A DNA stretch of 64,000 nucleotides from Gulosibacter molinativorax (GTDB lineage Bacteria > Actinomycetota > Actinomycetes > Actinomycetales > Microbacteriaceae): contig NZ_CP028426.1 of assembly GCF_003010915.2 (NCBI RefSeq), positions 2,356,001 through 2,420,000 of the forward strand. The letters run 5' to 3'. The notes under the pieces were generated by a model. That model was not told the DNA's origin and ran no database searches. It saw nothing but the letters and a program-made list of their open reading frames with translations. Every line of letters starts with the position of its first letter. Position 1 is the first letter of the stretch. Made by a program: the position numbers and the translations under genes. Shown piece after piece: positions 44,566 to 51,939 of this stretch.

Positions 44566-45816
44566 TCATTGCCCGAGCAAGCTCAGCGGCACGACGACAA
44601 TTCCATCGCGACGACGGTACGCATACTCGCCGGTGGTAATGATCACCAGATCCGCAATCCTGTCGCCTAATTGACGCCGAAGCCAAAGCAAGTGACGAAC
44701 GTCCTCGTCACCGACTGTGGCCGCCAGCTTTACTTCTACCGCAACGATCTGCCCTTCCTGGCCCTCAACAATTAGGTCAACCTCTCGATCGCCGTTGCGA
44801 GTTCGCAGGTGACCGACACGTGCACTTTCAGACTGAGCGGCCACTCGAATAGACAACGTGGCCAATGATTCAAAGAGTGGACCAATCAACGGCGCGCCAC
44901 GGCTTGTGAGGAGTTCTCGATCGTCCAGGTTTAGGAGGCGAAGCGCCAACGCCGGATCCGCGAGCTGATGCTTGGGCGCCTGCCCAAGTCGCCCTAGCTC
45001 GTTGCCCAGTGGCTGCCACCCTGGGACCTCGTCAAGAAGCCAAATTTGAGCCAAGTGGTCCCGATAAGCGAGTGCCGTCGATTTTGCCGGTTGTTCCCCA
45101 TCGCCGTCTGTCGTTGCGGACATGATTTTCGTATAACTTGCAGTCGTTGAAGATGCCGCACCATATGCAGCCATCCACCGACGCAGCGTTTCGGGCCGCC
45201 TCGAAAAAAACCCAAGTTCGGGCAAATCTCGATCAATGACCCGCTGTATATACGTATCAAGCTGAGCCGACCTTAAAGCGTCAGGCATCCGCCTAATGCC
45301 CGGGAAACCACTTGCTCCAATCTCATGTAAGTAGTCGGCGAGGACGAACGGCGTTTGGCCACCAATTTTTGGCGTCTCACCTCGGATGATTGCACCGAAG
45401 CTCACTGTGGTCTCCACGACACCGCGCTCAAACAGTGCCATCGGGCGCATACGTACTGACAAGATGCGCCCAGCACCGCTGTGTGTGCCGCGAGAATCAT
45501 GCGGCGTCGCGCTGCCGGTGAGCAGGAAGCGTCCAGCGGGTGCACCGCGGTCTACATGTCGACGAACCGCATCCCACACATATGGCAATCGCTGCCACTC
45601 GTCGAGCAAAACAGTTCCCTCAGCGAACGACTGCAGCCTCGGGTCACTCTCAAGAATCTCAAGCTGCAGCGGATCGTCGAGATAGATCTCAACATCGGCA
45701 CGACGTGCCGCGGTCACCGTCTTACCGACGCCTTTTGGTCCATCTATCGCGAAGGCAGGTGCGAAAGGAAGCCATTTATCAAGTTCTTGGTCAATGGCTC
45801 GACGCAGGTAATCCAT
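44566..45816 (-). CDS. DUF4143/AAA-type ATPase
   Basis: A 416-residue protein of the DUF4143 ATP-binding family. Walker A is GPKGVGKTVTA near residue 27, Walker B is GTVLLDEWQRLPYVWDAVRR, and sensor 1 is LLTGSATP. The C-terminal domain has DREVDLIVEGQEGQIVAVEVKLA, a PD-(D/E)XK-like nuclease-fold core, common in this family. Its role is unsettled. A direct repeat of 23 bp and a TAGTGT box lie just upstream of ATG 45816, fitting leaderless transcription and perhaps autoregulation. GC looks lower than in the flanks, suggesting acquired DNA. Confidence 0.85.
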   Translation of the reverse strand: MDYLRRAIDQELDKWLPFAPAFAIDGPKGVGKTVTAARRADVEIYLDDPLQLEILESDPRLQSFAEGTVLLDEWQRLPYVWDAVRRHVDRGAPAGRFLLTGSATPHDSRGTHSGAGRILSVRMRPMALFERGVVETTVSFGAIIRGETPKIGGQTPFVLADYLHEIGASGFPGIRRMPDALRSAQLDTYIQRVIDRDLPELGFFSRRPETLRRWMAAYGAASSTTASYTKIMSATTDGDGEQPAKSTALAYRDHLAQIWLLDEVPGWQPLGNELGRLGQAPKHQLADPALALRLLNLDDRELLTSRGAPLIGPLFESLATLSIRVAAQSESARVGHLRTRNGDREVDLIVEGQEGQIVAVEVKLAATVGDEDVRHLLWLRRQLGDRIADLVIITTGEYAYRRRDGIVVVPLSLLGQ

Positions 45817-45822
45817 AACGCA

Positions 45823-45828
45823 ACACTA
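45823..45828 (-). promoter_or_regulatory. Candidate leaderless -10 box of the DUF4143 gene
   Basis: Read on the minus strand, TAGTGT is six bases before the ATG at 45816, with no Shine-Dalgarno sequence. Confidence 0.45.
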
Positions 45829-45845
45829 CCATTCGCAGCACATAT

Positions 45846-45891
45846 ACCAGCCAATTAGCAGCTTTTCTACCAGTCGATTAGCAGATTTTCT
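45846..45891. repeat. 23-bp direct repeat upstream of the DUF4143 gene
   Basis: ACCAGCCAATTAGCAGC(TTTTCT) at 45846-45868 is followed directly by ACCAGTCGATTAGCAGA(TTTTCT) at 45869-45891; ACTGGCC follows. It lies upstream of the candidate -10 box and may be an operator pair. The rest of the spacer to 46218 (about 330 bases) holds no gene or hairpin I can support. Confidence 0.7.
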
Positions 45892-46218
45892 ACTGGCCCA
45901 TTCGCCGAGAACTAGTACTCGGAACACTCTCATTCGATGCGCATTCGATCTGGACCCCGACCCACCCACACAGCCGGCTTTGCTACGCGCCGTTCCCCAC
46001 ACATTCCCTCGATGAGTGGCTTCGGCTACCTCGCGAGAATCGACGTGACCACTGGACGTCCGTCGGCGCGATCCATCGGGTGGAGCAGATATGCGATCCG
46101 CCAGAGAACCCTCCGAGCATCCGCACAGCTGCGCATTGAGAGGATTTTTAGACACAATCGTCCGAAAACTCTCGCGACGTGCGCGGGCTGCGGACAGTGT
46201 CATTAGAGAGGGAATGAA

Positions 46219-46989
46219 ATGGGTCGTCTGACCGACAAAGTTGCCATCATCACCGGAGCCGCGAGCGGCATGGGCCTCGCGGGCGCGCAGCTCTTCGCGC
46301 GAGAGGGTGCGAAAGTTGTCATGACCGATGTGAGCGCCGACGCGCTCGAGACCGAATCAGCCGCGCTCAAGGAGACCGGCGCAGCCGTGCTGGCGCTGCC
46401 ACTCAACGTCGCTGACGAGGCGGCCTGGGCAGAGGTCGTCGCGAAGACCGTGGCCGAGTTCGGTAAGGTCGACATCCTCGTGAACAACGCCGGCGTGCAC
46501 AAGCCGCTCGGCGTGCTCGAGACCACCGAGAAGGACTGGGACTTCGTGATGGACATCAACGCGAAGGGTGTCTGGCTCGGCATGAAGGCGGTTATTCCGC
46601 AGATGCAGGCGGCCGGCGGCGGTTCGATCGTGAACGTGTCGTCGATCGCGGCGTTCATGGGCGGGATGCAGGCCGACGGCGGCGGCATGGCGTATTCGGC
46701 ATCGAAGGGTGCTGTGCGGTCGGTGACCAAGCACGTCGCGCAGATGTTCGCGGCCGACAACATTCGCGCGAACACCATCCACCCGGGCCCGATCTATACC
46801 GGCATGGCCAAGGCCACCGGCATCACCAAGGAGCAGATGGGCGAGGTCTACGGCGCCGGCACGCCGATCCCGCCGCACGTCGGCGACCCCGAGGACATCG
46901 GCTACGGCATGCTCTACCTTGCGTCGGACGAGTCGAAGTTCGTCACGGGTGAAGAGCTCGTGATCGACGGCGGGTCGATTACGCACTAG
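46219..46989 (+). CDS. SDR family oxidoreductase
   Basis: Classical NAD-dependent SDR of 256 residues: cofactor motif TGAASGMG, NNAGVH, catalytic Ser region NVSSIAAF, YSASK, and the C-terminal GEELVIDGGS. The insertion GGMQADGGGM before the catalytic Tyr resembles the 3alpha(20beta)-hydroxysteroid dehydrogenase and glucose-dehydrogenase-like branch. ATG 46219 has GAGAGGG upstream. It is a monocistronic gene, convergent with the lactate dehydrogenase gene, the spacer holding a palindromic repeat. Substrate unknown. Confidence 0.88.
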   Translation: MGRLTDKVAIITGAASGMGLAGAQLFAREGAKVVMTDVSADALETESAALKETGAAVLALPLNVADEAAWAEVVAKTVAEFGKVDILVNNAGVHKPLGVLETTEKDWDFVMDINAKGVWLGMKAVIPQMQAAGGGSIVNVSSIAAFMGGMQADGGGMAYSASKGAVRSVTKHVAQMFAADNIRANTIHPGPIYTGMAKATGITKEQMGEVYGAGTPIPPHVGDPEDIGYGMLYLASDESKFVTGEELVIDGGSITH

Positions 46990-47129
46990 GTCTCTAGGCC
47001 ACGGCAGAGTCCGTGGCGGTGGATGCGCTGCCGAGTTGGTTGCGCATCCACCACGTGGCTGCATGGCCACTGCTTAGCTGCATCGCCACCGTTTGACCGC
47101 GAAGCCACCTCTTGGCCGCGCGCCCCGGA

Positions 47130-47200
47130 GAAAATTGTGCACGCCTGTGCGCGACACGCTGCGACACACCGGGGCTTCTGCTCAGGCGTGCACTTTTTCT
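47130..47200. repeat. Palindromic repeat element, family A copy 2
   Basis: Complementary ends GAAAATTGTGCACGC and GCGTGCACTTTTTCT flank a core that is the inverse of the one at 22084. The reversed core CCGGTGTGTCGCAGCGTGTC closely matches CCGGCGTGTCGCCGCGTGTC there. It lies between convergent genes and may also act as a terminator. Confidence 0.65.
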
Positions 47201-47235
47201 AGACGTCCGAGCGCGTCGACCCGTCCGCGCGGCCG

Positions 47236-48186
47236 CTACAGCCCGAGCGAGTTCTGCGTCGCGCGGAGTGCCTCGGCGGATGCGCGGAACTGGGCTAGCT
47301 CTGCATCCGAGAACGGCGTGCTTGCAACGGGTGCAGCGCCGCTGCCCGACACGATGCATGGTACCGAGAGCGCAACGCCGCTCACGCCCTTGAAATCGGT
47401 AAGTACCGTGCTCACCGGCAGGACCGCGTGCTCGTCGTCGAGGATCGCTTCGATAATGCGCGCCGCAGCGAGGCCGATCGCGTAGTTGGTCGCGCCCTTG
47501 CCTTCGATGACCCTGTAAGCCGCATTTCGGACTTCGGCAGCGATGCGATCCAGTTCGTTAATCGTGAAGCGTTCACCGGGCTCGCCCCAGTCGGTGATTG
47601 GCGTGAGACCAATCGAGGCGTTCGACCACAGCGGAAACTCGGTGTCGCCGTGCTCGCCGATAATGTGCGCGTGCACGCTCTGTCGCGAGACACCGACGCG
47701 CTTCGCCAGCAGCCAACGCAACCGTGAGGTGTCGAGCACGGTCCCGGATGAGAACACCCGCTGCGCCGGCAGCCCCGAGATCTGCTGAGCCGCGACCGTG
47801 AGCACGTCGCAGGGGTTCGTCACCAGAATGTAGATCGCGTTCGGCGCGTGCTCCATCAGCTGTGGCATGAGGCTGCGAAGCATTTCCACGTTGGCCGCGG
47901 CGAGGTCGATGCGGGTCTGCCCCGGCTTCTGCTTTGCACCGGCCGTGATGACCACGATGTGCGCGCCCTCAATCACCGTGAGGTCGGCGCCGCCCTCGAT
48001 ATCGGCGGTGCCGGTGAACTGGCTGCCGTGCGCGAGATCGAGGACTTCGGCGTTGACCTTTTCTTCGTTGATGTCGTAGAGGGCGATGTGGCGGGCGGAC
48101 CCGCGAATCAGTGCGGCGTAGGCGATGCTGGTGCCGACGCTTCCCGCACCGACGATGGCTAGCTTGGAGTTTTCTCTGGCGACCAT
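47236..48186 (-). CDS. ldh: L-lactate dehydrogenase
   Basis: NAD-dependent L-lactate dehydrogenase of 316 residues, interconverting pyruvate and lactate. The Rossmann motif is GAGSVGTSIAYA, the mobile loop is AGAKQKPGQTRIDL (Arg for substrate binding; Gln at the lactate-specificity position, AGAKQKPGQTR rather than malate-type Arg), and the catalytic histidine is in IIGEHGDTEFPLWS. I start at ATG 48186 (MVARENSKLAIVG); an upstream open frame to 48267 is not family-like. It is a lone gene, convergent with the SDR and divergent from glycerate kinase. Confidence 0.92.
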   Translation of the reverse strand: MVARENSKLAIVGAGSVGTSIAYAALIRGSARHIALYDINEEKVNAEVLDLAHGSQFTGTADIEGGADLTVIEGAHIVVITAGAKQKPGQTRIDLAAANVEMLRSLMPQLMEHAPNAIYILVTNPCDVLTVAAQQISGLPAQRVFSSGTVLDTSRLRWLLAKRVGVSRQSVHAHIIGEHGDTEFPLWSNASIGLTPITDWGEPGERFTINELDRIAAEVRNAAYRVIEGKGATNYAIGLAAARIIEAILDDEHAVLPVSTVLTDFKGVSGVALSVPCIVSGSGAAPVASTPFSDAELAQFRASAEALRATQNSLGL

Positions 48187-48315
48187 GCTTGCAATCTTCG
48201 CAGAACGCGGGCGCGCGATGGCTGGTCCCACCGCATCGTCATCCCGTGGTGGCCGTGCCGTCGACAACTGTTAATCCGCTGGTCAGATGGGCCGCGCATC
48301 CACCCTGACGTGGGC

Positions 48316-48321
48316 TAGCTT
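48316..48321 (+). promoter_or_regulatory. Candidate leaderless -10 box of glycerate kinase
   Basis: TAGCTT is six bases before the ATG at 48328; no Shine-Dalgarno sequence is present. Confidence 0.45.
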
Positions 48322-48327
48322 GGCACC

Positions 48328-49455
48328 ATGCAACGCCGCATCGTCATCGCGCCCGACTCGTTCAAGGGCACCGCGACCGCAACCGAAGTTGCCCACGCGA
48401 TCGCCGCCGGGTGGCAACGCGGCAGACCGGGTGACCAGTGCATCCTGCCGCCGATGGCCGACGGCGGTGAGGGGACGATCGACGCGCTTGAGACCGCGGC
48501 CTCGGGGTCGACGCGCGTCACGACGACCGTGCACGGTCCGCTCGGCAAACCGGGCGAGGCGAGTCTGCTGCTCCTTCGCGACGACACGTGGGTCGTCGAA
48601 CTCGCCGAGACGAGCGGCATCGGGCTGTTGGATGCGGTGACTCGCGAGAGTGCGCGCGCCGCCACGACCTATGGGCTGGGCGAGGCTATTCGGTTCGCGA
48701 TCGATCGAGGAGCACAACGCGTGCTGGTCGCGCTCGGGAGCAGCGCATCCACCGACGGCGGCGTCGGCGCGCTCATGGCGCTCGGCGCGAGATTTCTCGA
48801 TGAGTCGGATGCGCCGATTCCGCTCGGCAACGAGGGCCTGCATCGGCTCGCGCGGGTGGACCTCTCCCCCGTTGGCGCACTGCCGCCGGACGGCATCATC
48901 GCGCTCACCGACGTGACGAATCCGCTGCTCGGGCCTACCGGCGCAGCTGCGGTGTTCGGCCCGCAGAAGGGTGCCGCGCCGGAGGACATTGCGGTTCTCG
49001 AGGCCGGGCTGCGAAGGCTCGTGGACATCCTGCAGATTTCTGGCGCGAGGGCTGATTCTCCGGGCGCCGGCGCCGCGGGCGGCACCGCGTTCGGGCTGCT
49101 GGCGATCGGCGCATCCATTGAGCCCGGTGCTTTGGCTATCGCCGAGGCGATCGACCTTTCCCGCCAGCTCGCCCGAGCCGACCTCGTGATCACGGGTGAG
49201 GGTAGCTTCGACGCCCAGTCGCTCGCCGGCAAGGTGCCGTCTGCGGTGCTCGAGATCGCTGCCGTGCACGACGTGCCGGTGGCCGTGATTGCAGGGCGAG
49301 TCTCTCCGGATGCGCTGAACGGTGACACCGGGACGCACCCCGCATCCATGCTGTCGCTGAGCGAGCTGGCGGGCAGCGCCGAAGCGACGATGAGTGACCC
49401 GGTGCGCTGGCTTGAGGTTGCGGGCGAACAGGCTGCTGGGTTGTTCAATGGGTGA
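48328..49455 (+). CDS. glxK: Glycerate kinase (GlxK-type)
   Basis: Glycerate kinase of 375 residues, phosphorylating D-glycerate with ATP. Family motifs are RIVIAPDSFKGTATATEVA at the N-terminus, MADGGEGT near residue 50, the LGSSASTDGGVGALMALGA region and TGEGSFDAQSLAGK near residue 290. All fit the class II-like GlxK/YhaD family. It runs from its own leaderless-type promoter. No glyoxylate-pathway genes lie next to it in the window. Confidence 0.92.
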   Translation: MQRRIVIAPDSFKGTATATEVAHAIAAGWQRGRPGDQCILPPMADGGEGTIDALETAASGSTRVTTTVHGPLGKPGEASLLLLRDDTWVVELAETSGIGLLDAVTRESARAATTYGLGEAIRFAIDRGAQRVLVALGSSASTDGGVGALMALGARFLDESDAPIPLGNEGLHRLARVDLSPVGALPPDGIIALTDVTNPLLGPTGAAAVFGPQKGAAPEDIAVLEAGLRRLVDILQISGARADSPGAGAAGGTAFGLLAIGASIEPGALAIAEAIDLSRQLARADLVITGEGSFDAQSLAGKVPSAVLEIAAVHDVPVAVIAGRVSPDALNGDTGTHPASMLSLSELAGSAEATMSDPVRWLEVAGEQAAGLFNG

Positions 49456-49759
49456 GCGTGGTTTACAACGTGGTCTATGTGCCGAGTCGATCTGGTTGAG
49501 GCTGTCCCATCACGTGCTCATCCCAGCCCGGCGACGTCTCGTTCGAGACGCGTTGGTGGCGCGTCGGTCTCAGCCCACGACGTTCAGCCCCTTCGCCCCG
49601 CAATTGGAGTCATGAGAGCCAGGCTGCGGACGCACTGTCGAGCCATGGTCGATCAATCCTTCTTCAAGCAGGCGCTGGATGCAGAGGACATTTGAGGTCC
49701 TCGAAATGAGTCAGTGTGTCGGAGCCACGATCGGACTTCGGACCGTTCCTTTCCGCGAC

Positions 49760-49992
49760 GGCTTGAATATTCAGGACGGTGCGGTGCCACGGCTTAGAAA
49801 TTCACCCCAGCCGGAAGTTATGGCTTGAAATTTCAAGCCGCGCATTATGCCGTGTGAAGAATTGAGCCGGAATCGGGGGTGTCGAGGTGATATCACCTTC
49901 GCACCCCCGATTCCGACTTCAAGTTTTAAGCCAGTATTTTCGTGGCTTGAACTTTCAAGCCGCGAACGTTGCCGGGCTTAGATTCTCAGGCC
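49760..49992. repeat. Array of 18-bp dyads at about 31-bp spacing
   Basis: Perfect GGCTTGAAATTTCAAGCC at 49822-49839 is accompanied by variants at 49760 (GGCTTGAATATTCAGGAC), 49791, 49852 (shorter), 49915 (GACTTCAAGTTTTAAGCC), 49944 (GGCTTGAACTTTCAAGCC) and 49975 (GGCTTAGATTCTCAGGCC). Starts are 31, 31, 30, then 29 and 31 apart, i.e. close to three helical turns. A large hairpin (49868-49915) interrupts the array. This noncoding stretch lies between glycerate kinase and a toxin-antitoxin pair; the remainder of 49456-50110 holds no supportable gene. Confidence 0.65.
49868..49915. repeat. 48-bp near-perfect palindrome inside the dyad array
   Basis: CGGAATCGGGGGTG (49868-49881) and CACCCCCGATTCCG (49902-49915) are exact complements. 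Between them AGGTGATATCACCT (49885-49898) is itself a perfect palindrome flanked by TCG on both sides. It could form a cruciform or strong hairpin. Confidence 0.8.
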
Positions 49993-50110
49993 ACGCGGCT
50001 GTACTGCTACAACGATGGATGTCGCTGTGGGGCGCTTCGACGATTCCTTTGCGAACGCAAATGAAGAAACGATTGAAATTCGCCTTCTACCGGTCGCACA
50101 ACGGAAGGGG

Positions 50111-50470
50111 TTATTCAGGCGACCCAAACTCCGCAAGCAATCCTTCGAGAACCGGGATTAGCTCTGGCACAGCTTTCGTTGCGGCTTGCCAAACGATTCG
50201 GTCGTTCACAACCAGATACCCGTGAACCAACACATTCCTCATACCGATGATTCGATCCATGTTCGGGATGCGCATCGCGAACTCCGGGTCGGCCTTGCGC
50301 AATCGACCCAACGCGTCACCGATTAGCTCGATCTGACGTTCCGTTGCCCACGCCTTTGGACCACCGTCAAGATAGGTCTCGAGGCTAGTGTCCCCGATCG
50401 CCGTCTCCACGTTCCGCGCAAAGTCGAGTGCATCCCAGAGCAGAGCCGCAACGTTGTTGTCAGGCCGCAT
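50111..50470 (-). CDS. hepT: HEPN-domain toxin (HepT family)
   Basis: HEPN ribonuclease toxin of 119 residues. The catalytic Rx4HxY motif is intact as RNVLVHGY near residue 86, the sequence also containing the tyrosine that MntA-type partners can modify with AMP. HepT proteins cleave RNA unless neutralised. ATG 50470 is taken from the family start (MRPDNNVAALLWDALDFARNVE); it overlaps the last bases of the upstream MNT gene by 11. The order MntA then HepT, read leftward, with overlap, marks one operon. It is followed downstream by the dyad array. Confidence 0.88.
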   Translation of the reverse strand: MRPDNNVAALLWDALDFARNVETAIGDTSLETYLDGGPKAWATERQIELIGDALGRLRKADPEFAMRIPNMDRIIGMRNVLVHGYLVVNDRIVWQAATKAVPELIPVLEGLLAEFGSPE

Positions 50471-50765
50471 ACAACTCCTGCGCGGTGTCGAATGCTGACT
50501 TTTTGAAGTACGGATTCCGAACGGCGCTGGCGTCGACAAGATCAACCTCTCGCCCAAAGATCCGCTCGAGCTCAAACTTCAAATCAAAATAGTCGGCCAA
50601 GGGGTCGTCACCTCCCGGTTTGAAGTCCACGAGAATATCGACGTCACTTCGTTGAGAATTGAAGCGATCACTCAAGAATGAACCGAAAACGCGGAGCCGC
50701 TCGACGTTGAATTGCTCGGAGGCACGCGCGATCGCTTCCAAGTCGATCGATGAGAGCGCAGACAT
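50460..50765 (-). CDS. mntA: MNT-type nucleotidyltransferase antitoxin (MntA family)
   Basis: Minimal nucleotidyltransferase of 101 residues, antitoxin of the HepT/MntA type. The catalytic motif GSFx10DxD is complete (GSFLSDRFNSQRSDVD), so it should still transfer AMP to the toxin rather than only bind it. ATG 50765 has GAGG upstream. Its end overlaps the HepT start by 11 bases. GC is lower than in the flanks, as often seen for mobile toxin-antitoxin pairs. Not to be confused with manganese transporter subunits that use the same symbol. Confidence 0.88.
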   Translation of the reverse strand: MSALSSIDLEAIARASEQFNVERLRVFGSFLSDRFNSQRSDVDILVDFKPGGDDPLADYFDLKFELERIFGREVDLVDASAVRNPYFKKSAFDTAQELYAA

Positions 50766-50893
50766 ACGGTGATCCTCGCAAATTCGTCTTGCAGTTCCCA
50801 GTGGCCCGCCGAATTCGCAGTCGGTTCCACTACTTTGACCCCTTGCGTCGTGTTTAGCTGTCCCGATCGCTTCGACGCTCAGCGCGCCACTCC

Positions 50894-51826
50894 CTACCCC
50901 CGACGCGCCCCGAGATGCGCGACGGTAATGCCAACAAACGCGATCGCGGCGCCGATGGCGAGCATCCAACTCGCGTGCCCGAACGCGAGGTCCAAGATCA
51001 GCGAGCCAAGCAGTTGCCCACCGACAAGCGCGAGCGACAACACGAATACTCCGATGGTTCGCACGACCGACGCGACCAGAAATAGGTAGATAACGCCGAT
51101 CGGGCCGCCGAGGTAGAGCCACCACTCGGACGGGAATCCCGTGAACTCCACCCATCCCGCGGCCGAGCTCACGAGCGCGGCGACGGCAAGAATCACGAAG
51201 CCGACCAAAAAGTTGAGCAGCGACGGACTAATGGAGTCCCGCGCGAAAGACCGCACAGTTCCCGTGATTCCGAGCTGCAGCGCAAGCAGGAAACCCGCGA
51301 CCGCCGCGAACACCATCAGACCGATCGAGCCAAGGTCCATGCCCGCATCAATGCCGATGAGCACGACTGCCAGGATGGCGAGCCCGGCACCGATCCCGCG
51401 CAGCCAGGAAATCCGCTGCTCGGGCGCTCCGAGCCAACCGAAGTGATCGACCGCGAGGGATCCCAGCAGCTGCCCCACGACCATCGAAGTCATGAGCACC
51501 GCGACCCCCAGGTACGGCACGGCGATGCCCTGCATGAGCACGAAGGATGCACCGCAAGCGCCACCGAGCAGGCCCCACCAGGGCAGCTCTCGTCGCGTCA
51601 CGGCAGTGGCGATCCGCACCATGCCCTGGCGCGCATCCTTTCGAAAGAGCGTGATTACCGCGAGGATGATGAGCCCAGTGCCGAATGAGATGGCTGCGGC
51701 GTGCGGACCGCTGCCGATCGCCGCCGCGAGCGAGCCGTTGATGCGCGATTGTGTCGCGCTGCCGACGCCCATCAAGACGGTGAGGATGAGTAGGAGGCTT
51801 CGCAGCCAGGGTTTCGTTGCGGTCAC
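50894..51826 (-). CDS. DMT family transporter (YdcZ/DUF606-type)
   Basis: Ten-helix membrane protein of 310 residues made of two fused YdcZ/DUF606 repeats: SLLLILTVLMGVGSATQSRINGSLAAAIGSGPHAAAISF opens the first, and SLLNFLVGFVILAVAALVS the second. VGQLLGSLAVDHFGWLG and GGQLLGSLILDLAFGHASW are the matching later segments. Single-repeat family members form dimers; this one has both halves in one chain. Substrate unknown. It is a single gene, divergent from the DUF2156 gene. Confidence 0.88.
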   Translation of the reverse strand: MTATKPWLRSLLLILTVLMGVGSATQSRINGSLAAAIGSGPHAAAISFGTGLIILAVITLFRKDARQGMVRIATAVTRRELPWWGLLGGACGASFVLMQGIAVPYLGVAVLMTSMVVGQLLGSLAVDHFGWLGAPEQRISWLRGIGAGLAILAVVLIGIDAGMDLGSIGLMVFAAVAGFLLALQLGITGTVRSFARDSISPSLLNFLVGFVILAVAALVSSAAGWVEFTGFPSEWWLYLGGPIGVIYLFLVASVVRTIGVFVLSLALVGGQLLGSLILDLAFGHASWMLAIGAAIAFVGITVAHLGARRG

Positions 51827-51926
51827 ATAGGGATGCTATTGGTCCGGCGCGCCAGACGCGCCCATAGAGTGCCTGTCTGGGAGAGAGTGGACCGGGATAT
51901 GCCGAGCCGCACGCCGATCAAGTCCC

Positions 51927-51932
51927 TACTAT
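51927..51932 (+). promoter_or_regulatory. Candidate leaderless -10 box of the DUF2156 gene
   Basis: TACTAT is seven bases before the ATG at 51940 and no Shine-Dalgarno sequence is visible. Confidence 0.4.
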
Positions 51933-51939
51933 CAGAAGC

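Noticed and set aside
45937..46206. Small ORFs between the DUF4143 gene and the SDR gene
   Set aside because: No ribosome site or family motif, and the composition is typical of noncoding frames.
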